From an uncultured Bacteroidota bacterium (lineage in GTDB: Bacteria > Bacteroidota > Bacteroidia > Bacteroidales > P3), in NCBI GenBank assembly GCA_902788805.1, contig CADALO010000003.1, positions 1 through 64,000 of the forward strand: DNA of 64,000 bases, in the 5' to 3' direction. Positions 44,810 to 52,135 of the stretch are shown here, piece by piece (within the stretch, counting starts at the first letter, position 1; each line of letters begins with the position of its first letter). Position numbers and translations under genes: made by a program. The notes below the pieces were generated by a model. That model was not told where the DNA came from. It saw nothing but the letters and a program-made list of their open reading frames with translations, and made no database searches.

Positions 44810-44832
44810 TTGCCAATCCTTATCGGCACTGG

Positions 44833-44866
44833 CAGGCGGGCAAAAAGGGAGTTGCCCGCCTGTTTT
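44833..44866 (+). terminator. Terminator after cupin gene
   Basis: Stem caggcgggcaa/ttgcccgcctg with an 8-nt loop, followed by tttt. It separates the cupin gene from the HxlR operon. Confidence 0.8.
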
Positions 44867-44878
44867 CAGAAAAAGTCG

Positions 44879-44886
44879 TATCTTTG
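44879..44886 (+). promoter_or_regulatory. -7 element of HxlR-macro-sirtuin operon
   Basis: tatctttg matches TAnnTTTG, 26 bp before the HxlR ATG. Confidence 0.5.
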
Positions 44887-44911
44887 CATTTCGAACACAA
44901 GCATTAAAGCA

Positions 44912-45289
44912 ATGACAAAGGATTTTATAAAAGACCCGATATTCCCTGAATGCCCGATGCGAAACGTGCTGGCACGTATTGGTGGCAAATGGACTTTGGC
45001 GGTGTTGTACACATTGGACGAAAGCGATGCGCCGATGCGTTTTCGCGACATTGAACTGAAGAACCCCGATTGCTCGCAAAAGATGCTCACCCAGACTCTT
45101 CGAGGATTGGAGGCCGACGGGCTTGTGAGCCGCACCGTCTATGCCGAGATGCCTCCGCGTGTTGAGTACTCTCTGACCGATAGAGGGCTCTCTTTTCTTC
45201 CTATTCTGCGGCAACTCATAGATTGGGCATACCATAACTTGCACGATATCGTCACCGACCGTGAGAAGTACTATGAACAGAGAGGATAA
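44912..45289 (+). CDS. HxlR family transcriptional regulator
   Basis: 125 residues from the ATG at 44912, a winged-helix DNA-binding protein. The HxlR opening CPMRNVLARIGGKWTLAVLY and the RFRDIELKNPDCSQKMLTQTLR recognition region are typical. The conserved Cys near the N-terminus (C14) is the redox/electrophile sensor in relatives such as YodB and HypR. It overlaps the macrodomain gene by 17 bp, so it very likely controls this operon, perhaps in response to oxidative or electrophile stress. Confidence 0.92.
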   Translation: MTKDFIKDPIFPECPMRNVLARIGGKWTLAVLYTLDESDAPMRFRDIELKNPDCSQKMLTQTLRGLEADGLVSRTVYAEMPPRVEYSLTDRGLSFLPILRQLIDWAYHNLHDIVTDREKYYEQRG

Positions 45290-46052
45290 TTTAGATTTTT
45301 GCATACGCTACTTGATGGAGCAGGACAAGGTTGAAATGAAGCTTCCTGCCGCTATCGGGGATAAGAAGCGAATGCTTAGGGCTTTGATGAATGTCTGGGT
45401 GCCGCAGCCGCTTAGCGAAGAGTTTCTGAAGGCGCAAGATGCAGAATTGCAGATGCAACTGAAAGAAAAAGGAGTGGTGGAGGCAGAAGGCAGGCTGTGG
45501 AAAGGTGATATAACAAGACTGAAGGTGGATGCCATTGTCAATGCTGCCAATAGCCGTATGTTGGGATGCTGGCATCCTCTGCACGGCTGTATTGACAATG
45601 CCATTCACAGTGCGGCGGGATTGCAGCTTAGGGTCGAATGTGCAGAAGTTATGAGTGGCACCGAATGCCCTCAAATACATCCGGAATACACGTTCGAAGG
45701 TGTGACATATCGAGAGGCGTTCACCAGTGAGACAATCGTCACAAAAGGGTATAATCTTCCGGCCAAATATGTTATCCACACAGTAGGGCCCATAATAGCA
45801 CAAGGCATCCCCACACAAGAGCAGGAACGGCAGCTGTCGTGGTGCTACAAGAACAGTATCGCGCTTGCCGAAGCCAATGGCTGCCAGTCAATTGCATTTT
45901 GCTGCATTTCGACCGGAGAGTATCGTTTCCCAAATCGCCGTGCAGCAGAAATAGCGATGGATGCCTGCAAAGATGCGTCGATAAGGGTTGTGTTCAATGT
46001 TTTCAAGGATATAGACTATGACATATACTGCGGACTTCTCGGAACGCATTGA
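45273..46052 (+). CDS. Zinc-dependent macrodomain ADP-ribosyl hydrolase
   Basis: 259 residues from the ATG at 45273. The macro fold starts near residue 74 (LWKGDITRLKVDAIVNAANS). The loop LGCWHPLHGCIDNAIHSAAG carries the Zn-macro ligands C99, H104 and C106, the feature that separates this class from ordinary MacroD proteins. An N-terminal helical extension of about 70 residues fits the same class. Characterised relatives in Staphylococcus and Streptococcus remove ADP-ribose placed by a class M sirtuin, and here too the sirtuin gene follows directly. I infer the same role. Confidence 0.9.
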   Translation: MNREDNLDFCIRYLMEQDKVEMKLPAAIGDKKRMLRALMNVWVPQPLSEEFLKAQDAELQMQLKEKGVVEAEGRLWKGDITRLKVDAIVNAANSRMLGCWHPLHGCIDNAIHSAAGLQLRVECAEVMSGTECPQIHPEYTFEGVTYREAFTSETIVTKGYNLPAKYVIHTVGPIIAQGIPTQEQERQLSWCYKNSIALAEANGCQSIAFCCISTGEYRFPNRRAAEIAMDACKDASIRVVFNVFKDIDYDIYCGLLGTH

Positions 46053-46857
46053 GGCGATGCACCGGGCAATAAAGGAGGCCAAACATATAATAATCGGTGC
46101 AGGTAGCGGTCTCACAACCGCCGCGGGGATTGACTATGCCGGTGAGGATTTCAGTCGCGAGTTTGCGCCGTGGATTGAGCGTTATGGTTTTAAGGACCTG
46201 TATACGTCGTCGTTCTATCATTTTGAGACCAAGGAAGAGTATTGGGCTTATTGGGCAAAGCATATCTGGTTCAGCCGTTATCGTATGGGCGCGACGGAGT
46301 TGTATAAGAAATTGTTACGGCTGTTTCCTGATGCTTTTGTGATAACTACCAATGTCGACGGACAGTTTGAATTGGCAGGATTCCCAGCAGATAATATTTT
46401 TGCCACACAGGGTGACTATCGCTGGTTCCAGCCCGCCAGCGGCACACCTAAAATACTTATTGACAACAGAGATTGGGTTATGCGTGTGTTGCCGTTTATT
46501 AAAGATTGCCGTATTCCGACAGAAATGCTGCCATTGATGCCCGATGGAGGCGTTGTGGCTATGAATTTGAGAGTGGACGATACTTTTGTGGAGGATTACA
46601 GGTGGCATAGGCAGGCACGCCGATATACGGATTTTGTATACGGGGCATCGCAGGGCAAATTGCTGTTGATAGAAATCGGGATTGGCTATAACACGCCAGG
46701 GATTATTCGGCTACCCTTTGAACAGATGGCTCAGAAATTTCCTGATACAACGTTAGTCCGTATGAACAGAGACAATCCGGAAGCCTGTCTTCAAGCTATT
46801 CCTCGTTTTATTCCTTTCACGGAAGATATTGCCAGTATTCTCGATCAATTAAGATAA
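46018..46857 (+). CDS. Class M sirtuin (SirTM), ADP-ribosyltransferase
   Basis: 279 residues; start 46018 overlaps the macrodomain gene by 35 bp. A later ATG at 46057 would trim the first helix. The Sir2 fold is shown by GAGSGLTTAAGIDYAG (27-42) and TTNVDGQF (N112, D114). The residue at the canonical catalytic His is Gln131 in ATQGDYRW, and the PDFRG motif is replaced; both agree with what I recall of SirTM proteins. Those use NAD to mono-ADP-ribosylate a lipoylated carrier protein. The usual partners GcvH-L, LplA2 and the oxidoreductase are absent here. Confidence 0.88.
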   Translation: MTYTADFSERIEAMHRAIKEAKHIIIGAGSGLTTAAGIDYAGEDFSREFAPWIERYGFKDLYTSSFYHFETKEEYWAYWAKHIWFSRYRMGATELYKKLLRLFPDAFVITTNVDGQFELAGFPADNIFATQGDYRWFQPASGTPKILIDNRDWVMRVLPFIKDCRIPTEMLPLMPDGGVVAMNLRVDDTFVEDYRWHRQARRYTDFVYGASQGKLLLIEIGIGYNTPGIIRLPFEQMAQKFPDTTLVRMNRDNPEACLQAIPRFIPFTEDIASILDQLR

Positions 46858-47396
46858 CTCTCACTTATGACTTCATCCATCGGGACGTCGAAGGGCTCGG
46901 TGGGGATGGTGTCGAAGAGCTGGAAAGAGAAGGCTACGCCTACCTTTACGGCATTGGGCGTCGATTTGAGAAGTCGGTCGTAGAAGCCTCTGCCACGGCC
47001 CATACGGTTCTTGTTGTGGTCGAAGGCTACGCCGGGAACGACTATCATCTGTACTTGCTCAAGTGCCTCGAAGACAGGGCCTACAGGCTCGGGGATGCCG
47101 AACTGCGGCCCAGGTTGCATACTGTCGGGACCTGTGTATTGGCGGAGCAGCAGGTCGTCGCCGTCGACGCAGGGCAGCAATAAGGTCTTCTCTTTGTACC
47201 AGCGCTTTACGAAGTCGTGGGTGTACACCTCGTCGTCCATCGACCAGTAGAGCAGCACGGTGTTGGCGTTGCTGAACGACGTTAGTTGCTCGACTTGCTG
47301 CATAATGGGCATCGAGCGGCGGATTTTTTCTTCGAGCGGCACGGCGCTCTTGGCGGCACGCACTATTTTGCGGAGTTCTTTCTTTTCCATTGGCAT
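46845..47396 (-). CDS. 5-formyltetrahydrofolate cyclo-ligase
   Basis: 183 residues. It converts 5-formyl-THF to methenyl-THF with ATP, recycling a storage or inhibitory folate. Visible motifs are the basic N-terminus KKELRKIVRAAKSAV, the FGIPEP block and the ATP-binding GRGRGFYDRLL with preceding VPGVAFDHNKNRMG. The family (MTHFS/YgfA) is certain. It converges on the sirtuin gene with a 13-bp overlap of the 3' ends. Confidence 0.93.
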   Translation of the reverse strand: MPMEKKELRKIVRAAKSAVPLEEKIRRSMPIMQQVEQLTSFSNANTVLLYWSMDDEVYTHDFVKRWYKEKTLLLPCVDGDDLLLRQYTGPDSMQPGPQFGIPEPVGPVFEALEQVQMIVVPGVAFDHNKNRMGRGRGFYDRLLKSTPNAVKVGVAFSFQLFDTIPTEPFDVPMDEVISESYLN

Positions 47397-47400
47397 TAAA

Positions 47401-47426
47401 AAAGGCAGGTTTATAGACCTGCCTTT
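47401..47426. terminator. Terminator-like hairpin in ygfA-DUF3127 gap
   Basis: Stem aaaggcaggt/acctgccttt with a 6-nt loop and T-rich 3' sequence on the + strand, A-rich on the other. It lies between the stop of the DUF3127 gene and the start of the cyclo-ligase gene, and would end minus-strand transcripts from the former. Confidence 0.7.
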
Positions 47427-47477
47427 GGTTTTTATTACGTCCTGTAATGTATTTGTTTATAGTCGCATTGCCATTGC

Positions 47478-47873
47478 TTAGAACGGCAGGTCGTCCTCCG
47501 AGTCGGCAGGAGCTGACGCGAATGAGGCGGCTGCGGGAGCTGCGGGGGCAGCAGGAGCGGCAGCGGGCGCAGCGGCAGGAGCTGCCGGAGCAGCGGCGCC
47601 ACCGGCGAAGGGCACCACGCGGATGCAGCGCAGGTCGGTATACCAGCGGTCGTTGTATTCGCGGCTTTCGGGCGAGAAGGTGACGACGACGGGAGCATTC
47701 ATAACCAGTGCGTTGACCATTGCCAAACGGTCTTCGCCAAAGAGTGTGAAAGCGACTTGACGCGGATAGGTGTCTTCTGTTTCGATAACAAAACCGCCTT
47801 TAACCCAAGGGCCGCGCTGTGACTCGCCTCTTACTTCGGGTAAAATCTTAATTAATCTTCCTGTAATATCCAT
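47478..47873 (-). CDS. DUF3127 OB-fold protein with SSB-like tail
   Basis: 131 residues. DUF3127 is an OB-fold family found in Bacteroidetes (MDITGRLIKILPEVRGES, KGGFVIETEDTYPRQVAF, RWYTDLRCIRV). After residue 93 comes a long Ala/Pro linker (about 25 residues) and then the acidic tip SEDDLPF. That order (OB fold, flexible linker, D/E-rich tip ending in PF) is the same as in single-stranded DNA-binding protein SSB, whose DDIPF tip recruits repair and replication proteins. I infer a nucleic-acid-binding role with SSB-like partner recruitment. Confidence 0.85.
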   Translation of the reverse strand: MDITGRLIKILPEVRGESQRGPWVKGGFVIETEDTYPRQVAFTLFGEDRLAMVNALVMNAPVVVTFSPESREYNDRWYTDLRCIRVVPFAGGAAAPAAPAAAPAAAPAAPAAPAAASFASAPADSEDDLPF

Positions 47874-47948
47874 AATTGTATTTTATTTATTTAATTATCA
47901 AAACCATAGTTTCTGCAAAGGCTTTTTCTCCCCGGCAGAAAGCGTTTA

Positions 47949-47981
47949 CAAAAGTACACAAAAAGTTTCAAGGAGTGCAAA
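47949..47981 (-). promoter_or_regulatory. Promoter of DUF3127 gene
   Basis: The minus strand has TTTG (47981-47978), a 21-bp spacer, then TACTTTTG (47956-47949). The leader to the ATG at 47873 would be about 70 nt. Confidence 0.5.
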
Positions 47982-48128
47982 AAAGTTATGAACAAAAAGT
48001 TACTTGGTTGATAGTCAGAGCAGATGAGGTGAATGGTGGTTGTTGTGCGTTTTGTTGTGAAGTTTTTTCTGTTTTGATACAATAAAAACATAGTGTTTTC
48101 AGTTAAGACAATAAAGGAGATTTGAACT

Positions 48129-48638
48129 ATGCCGATGTTTTATACGCCTAAGCCGCGACAATTTCATTACAAACCATTGTTTTACGACCCTGAGAAGGAG
48201 GAATGGGAGAAGCTGAAAGCCAAGTACAGACTTGAGAACGGTCTGCCGCTTGACGATGAGAAACTGAGAGCCGAGAGCGAAGAACGCAAGGCTGAAAGCA
48301 CAAAGCAAGGAGTGGAAAGCGAGGATAAGGATTTGGAGTATTTCCAGCGGAAGGTGCGTGACATTGAGCGTACAGAGAGGCAGGAGAAGCAAAAGCTGAC
48401 CTTCGCGGACTTCTTCAAAAAGAGGGAGAAACCGCAGTTCCACTATGTGTCGCGTTTTGACAGTGAAGGCAATTTGCTGGAGACACCGCCTGAGGCAACC
48501 AAGGATGCGTCGGTGAAACGCCGAATCAGTCGCCGCTTCGAGGATGACGATATGGATAGATACAAGCCTATACCAGCGGGCAAGATAATGATTTACACGC
48601 TGTTGGTGTGTATTTTGTTATTATTTATTTTCTGGTAA
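48129..48638 (+). CDS. Tail-anchored charged protein, unknown
   Basis: 169 residues. The N-terminus is Pro/Tyr/Phe-rich (MPMFYTPKPRQFHYKPLFYD). A highly charged helical, probably coiled-coil middle (Lys/Glu-rich, about 22-105) follows. The chain ends in one membrane span (about 152-169, IMIYTLLVCILLLFIFW) with nothing after it. This is a tail-anchored layout facing the cytoplasm. I recall similar short proteins in other Bacteroidales but know no function. It lies upstream of panD. Confidence 0.65.
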   Translation: MPMFYTPKPRQFHYKPLFYDPEKEEWEKLKAKYRLENGLPLDDEKLRAESEERKAESTKQGVESEDKDLEYFQRKVRDIERTERQEKQKLTFADFFKKREKPQFHYVSRFDSEGNLLETPPEATKDASVKRRISRRFEDDDMDRYKPIPAGKIMIYTLLVCILLLFIFW

Positions 48639-48682
48639 AACAAATTAGGCTTTAAAAGCGCAGGTATTTCATTTTTTTTGTG

Positions 48683-48690
48683 TAGTTTTG
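48683..48690 (+). promoter_or_regulatory. -7 element of panD operon
   Basis: tagttttg matches TAnnTTTG. It overlaps a possible TTG start at 48688, so translation must begin at the ATG at 48706, giving a very short leader of about 10 nt. Confidence 0.6.
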
Positions 48691-48705
48691 CAAAAATTTT
48701 TGCCT

Positions 48706-49050
48706 ATGTTTATTGAGGTCTTAAAGTCTAAAATACATAGAGTTACCGTTACCGAAGCCAACCTTGACTATATCGGAAGTATAACTATTGACGAAGAACT
48801 GCTTGCTGCTGCCAATATGATTGAGAACGAGCGCGTGGATATATACAACATCACCAACGGCGAAAGGTTTTCAACATATATCATTAAGGGTGAGGCAGGC
48901 AGTGGCATTATCGGCATCAATGGTGCGGCGGCTCACAAAGCGCGTGTGGGCGACCTGCTTATAATTGCTTCATACGCATCGATGGACTTTGAGGAAGCCA
49001 AGAATTGGCATCCTACGGTTATCTTTCCAAAAGACAATCACTTGAGATGA
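48706..49050 (+). CDS. panD: Aspartate 1-decarboxylase
   Basis: 114 residues from the ATG at 48706. It makes beta-alanine for pantothenate and CoA. The self-cleavage site is G24-S25 in DYIGSITID, where Ser25 becomes the pyruvoyl group. [10 protein letters not shown] and [14 protein letters not shown] are conserved. It is the first gene of an operon whose next three genes each overlap the previous one by 4 bp (ATGA). Confidence 0.96.
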   Translation: MFIEVLKSKIHRVTVTEANLDYIGSITIDEELLAAANMIENERVDIYNITNGERFSTYIIKGEAGSGIIGINGAAAHKARVGDLLIIASYASMDFEEAKNWHPTVIFPKDNHLR

Positions 49051-50054
49051 AGAAGCGGCTGGGCGACATACTGAAGTTTGTTGTATTCCTCGGCATTGGA
49101 ATCTTTTTCATCTATTGGTTTCTGCTAAAGCTTGACGCTGACGAGAAGGCTGCAATATGGGAGTCGTTCTTGTCGGCGCGATGGAGCTGGGTCGGCATTG
49201 TAATGCTGACAAGTCTTGTGGCTCACTTTGTGCGTGCCCTGCGTTGGCGATTGCTTTTCAGACCGTTGGAGCACTACCCGAACGTCAACAACACCTTTGG
49301 CGCCGTGATGGTGACTTATTTGGCGAATCTGGCATTTCCGCGACTGGGCGAGGTTATGAGGTGCGCAATGCTTCGGACAAGCGAAGGTATCCCTATGGAG
49401 AAGTCGTTGGGTACAGTGGTGACCGAGCGCCTTTTCGACACACTGATGTTCGTACTCATTGTGCTTATGGGTTTTCTGCTGATGTTCAGCAGTGTAAAGG
49501 ATTTCATATATAACGCACTGTCAGAGAAGTTCAGCTCGCTGCCAACGTTGGCTGGCATAGCAGCGGCAGGCGTGGTATTGTTGATAGCACTTTTTGTCAT
49601 CTATAAGCTGTTTCACGACAAACTGATGAACTTCAGCCTTTATCGTAGGGTTGTAGAGCTGTTGAGAGGCTGTGTGGACGGCGTGAAGAGCATACTGCAC
49701 CTTGGCCCTAAATCGACGGTGTTGTTTGTCCTTTACAGCTTGATAATCTACTTCCTGTACATCGCGGGGGGCTGGGTGATACTTGAAGCCTTTGCCGAAA
49801 CAGGCCATCTCGGATTCCAGACGGCGTTTGTGATATACCTCTTCGGTTCGGTGGGAATGATGATTTCGCAGGGCGGACTTGGCGCTTACCCCGTCTTGGT
49901 ATGGCAGGCGTTGGCGATATACGGTATTGGAGAGTCGACTGGCTTGGCCTGTGGATGGCTGTTGTGGGGTTCGCAGCAGGTCGTGGTTATCGTGCTTGGC
50001 CTGGCATACCTCATTTATTTCTCGTTGTTGAAGAAAAAGGCGAAGTCTGTATGA
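49047..50054 (+). CDS. YbhN/UPF0104-type membrane protein
   Basis: 335 residues from the ATG at 49047 (ATGA overlap with panD). About eight membrane spans; the family signature is [12 protein letters not shown], then [18 protein letters not shown] and a late [14 protein letters not shown]. It belongs to the lysylphosphatidylglycerol-synthase transmembrane-region/flippase-like family. The catalytic LPG-synthase domain is absent, so it is more likely a lipid flippase-like or envelope protein. Its place before rfaE2 hints at the outer envelope. Confidence 0.85.
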   Translation: MKKRLGDILKFVVFLGIGIFFIYWFLLKLDADEKAAIWESFLSARWSWVGIVMLTSLVAHFVRALRWRLLFRPLEHYPNVNNTFGAVMVTYLANLAFPRLGEVMRCAMLRTSEGIPMEKSLGTVVTERLFDTLMFVLIVLMGFLLMFSSVKDFIYNALSEKFSSLPTLAGIAAAGVVLLIALFVIYKLFHDKLMNFSLYRRVVELLRGCVDGVKSILHLGPKSTVLFVLYSLIIYFLYIAGGWVILEAFAETGHLGFQTAFVIYLFGSVGMMISQGGLGAYPVLVWQALAIYGIGESTGLACGWLLWGSQQVVVIVLGLAYLIYFSLLKKKAKSV

Positions 50055-50545
50055 ACCACCACGAACACATATATTCAAAGATTCTGACACTTGACGAACT
50101 TACGGAACGCCTTGGTGTGATGCGGCAAGGGCAACAGAAGCCCGTTGTGGTCTTCACTAATGGATGCTTCGACTTGGTGCACAGAGGACACGTGGACTAT
50201 TTGAGCAGAGCGCGAGATTTGGGCGACCTGCTGGTTGTGGGCTTGAACAGTGACAGTTCCGTGAGGCGACTGAAGGGCGAAAGCCGCCCTGTATCGAACG
50301 AAAGCAGCCGTGCAGCAGTGTTGGCAGCAATGGGGTTTGTTGACTATGTGGTTGTATTTGAGGAAGACACCCCGCTGAGATTGATAGAGAACATCTGCCC
50401 GGACATCCTGGTTAAAGGCGGCGATTATGACAGATCAAACGTTGTCGGTGCCGATTTTGTTGAGGCGCACGGCGGACGGCTGGAACTGCTGAGCCTTGTG
50501 CCGGGTGAGTCTACGACGCGACTGGTGGAAAGGATAAAGCAATGA
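50051..50545 (+). CDS. rfaE2: Heptose 1-phosphate adenylyltransferase (RfaE2)
   Basis: 164 residues from the ATG at 50051, which gives an ATGA overlap; the longer open frame upstream lies in the previous gene. It is a nucleotidyltransferase of the cytidylyltransferase fold. [17 protein letters not shown] carries the HxGH catalytic motif, and [14 protein letters not shown] is the ISxxxR-like motif. It activates D-glycero-beta-D-manno-heptose 1-phosphate to the ADP form for LPS inner-core synthesis. Only the E. coli HldE C-terminal domain is represented. Confidence 0.93.
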   Translation: MNHHEHIYSKILTLDELTERLGVMRQGQQKPVVVFTNGCFDLVHRGHVDYLSRARDLGDLLVVGLNSDSSVRRLKGESRPVSNESSRAAVLAAMGFVDYVVVFEEDTPLRLIENICPDILVKGGDYDRSNVVGADFVEAHGGRLELLSLVPGESTTRLVERIKQ

Positions 50546-51186
50546 GAACAAGAGCTTACATATTATTGGCCGTTTTGATGGTTGCCGCCATTGGCACTGC
50601 CGAGGCCCAGCATAAAAAGAGAGGCCATCAACGCGAGTTTGATTTAGAAGTGCGAGGAGGTGTGAATATGTGTCAGATTGACGGTGACGCTTCCGGAAAC
50701 TATAACAAGATGGGCTTCCACGCGGGTCTGAACACATCTTTCCCGTTGAGCGACGACGGCAGTTGGCGCTTTGTAGTGGAGTTGGGGCTGACGCAAAAAG
50801 GGTCGAGGATTAACAGTAGCTCGCTTGACCGCACTATATCGCTGTTATATGTCGAGGTGCCGCTGATGCTGGCCTACGATATGTTTGATGGCAATAAACT
50901 AAGGGCCGGAGTGGGTGTTGCACCTGCCATATTGGCCAGTGCCAACGTTAAGACAGACGGTGTATACGATGAACTTCATTCGCAGAACTATAAGCGTATG
51001 GATGCGCTGCCGATATGTGTTAGTTTACGTTACAAGATAACCGACCATTTGGGAATAGATGTGCGCTACTACAATTCTATGCTCAATATCGCCAAGGAGA
51101 ACGGCATAGGCACATATCGCATTTCCCGCAGCAACAAAGGACAGTTCAACAGACTGGTTCAGGCAGGAATAACAATTGATTTTTAA
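50542..51186 (+). CDS. PorT-like outer-membrane barrel protein
   Basis: 214 residues, ATGA overlap with rfaE2. A signal peptide (1-22, cut after AEA) is followed by an eight-stranded barrel pattern: [43 protein letters not shown], and a final QAGITIDF with C-terminal Phe. It is the porin-family/PorT outer membrane protein type (OMP_b-brl_2) common in Bacteroidetes. Function unknown; it closes the panD operon. Confidence 0.82.
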   Translation: MRTRAYILLAVLMVAAIGTAEAQHKKRGHQREFDLEVRGGVNMCQIDGDASGNYNKMGFHAGLNTSFPLSDDGSWRFVVELGLTQKGSRINSSSLDRTISLLYVEVPLMLAYDMFDGNKLRAGVGVAPAILASANVKTDGVYDELHSQNYKRMDALPICVSLRYKITDHLGIDVRYYNSMLNIAKENGIGTYRISRSNKGQFNRLVQAGITIDF

Positions 51187-51202
51187 TTAAAAACAGAATA
51201 TT

Positions 51203-52129
51203 ATGACACATACACGTTGCTTAATCATTGGATCAGGTCCTGCAGGCTACACTGCAGGCATTTATACAGGTCGCGCCGACCTCAATCCGCTACTTTACGA
51301 AGGCATTCAGCCTGGCGGTCAGCTGACGATAACCACTGAGATAGAGAATTTCCCCGGCTATCCCGAGGGAATCTCCGGTACGGCGATGATGGCCGACCTC
51401 AGGAAGCAGGCAGAGCGATTTGGAACAGAAATCCGCAAGGGGACTATTGAGGATATCGACCTCTCGAAGCGCCCGTTTATCGCCAAGGACAACAAAGGCG
51501 AAGAGATAGAGGCAGAGACAGTTATCATCGCTACCGGTGCTTCGGCACGTTGGCTGGGATTGGACAGCGAGAAGAAATACTACGGCCAAGGTGTGTCGGC
51601 TTGCGCCACTTGCGATGGCTTCTTCTACAAGAATATGGATGTCGCCGTCGTTGGCGGTGGCGATACGGCCTGCGAAGAGGCTACCTATCTGGCAACATTG
51701 TGCCGCAAGGTCTATCAGATAGTGCGCCGCGACGAGCTGAGAGCGTCGAAGGCAATGCAGCACAAGGTTTTGAGCAATCCCAAGATTGAGGTGTTATGGA
51801 ACAGCGTGACACAGGATATTGTCGGCAACGATATGGACGGTGTCGTTGGTGCTGATCTGAAGAATGTCAAGACTGGCGAAATCAAACACATAGACATTGC
51901 AGGATTCTTCGTCGCCATTGGCCATCAGCCTAACACAGCCTTCCTTAAAGGTCAGCTGGAACTGGACGAGGCAGGCTACATCAAGGTGCAAAACCCAAGC
52001 AGTGCCACAAGCATCCCTGGTGTTTTTGCTGCCGGTGATGTGTGCGACCCCAACTACCGTCAGGCCTGCGTCGCCGCGGCAAAGGGCTGCGTGGCGGGCA
52101 TCGACGTTGAGAGATTTCTGCATAGTTGA
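51203..52129 (+). CDS. trxB: Thioredoxin reductase
   Basis: 308 residues. FAD site GSGPAGYTAG (about 10-19), redox pair C134/C137 in SACATCDGF, NADPH site VGGGDTACEEA and the C-terminal FAD motif FAAGDVCDPNYRQ are all intact. It reduces thioredoxin with NADPH in the cytoplasm. Short spacing to both neighbours (16 bp from the barrel gene, 6 bp to the porin) suggests one transcript. Confidence 0.96.
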   Translation: MTHTRCLIIGSGPAGYTAGIYTGRADLNPLLYEGIQPGGQLTITTEIENFPGYPEGISGTAMMADLRKQAERFGTEIRKGTIEDIDLSKRPFIAKDNKGEEIEAETVIIATGASARWLGLDSEKKYYGQGVSACATCDGFFYKNMDVAVVGGGDTACEEATYLATLCRKVYQIVRRDELRASKAMQHKVLSNPKIEVLWNSVTQDIVGNDMDGVVGADLKNVKTGEIKHIDIAGFFVAIGHQPNTAFLKGQLELDEAGYIKVQNPSSATSIPGVFAAGDVCDPNYRQACVAAAKGCVAGIDVERFLHS

Positions 52130-52135
52130 TCCATA

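Noticed and set aside
48688..48705. TTG start six codons before panD
   Set aside because: It overlaps the -7 promoter element; PanD homologues start at the [11 protein letters not shown] methionine.
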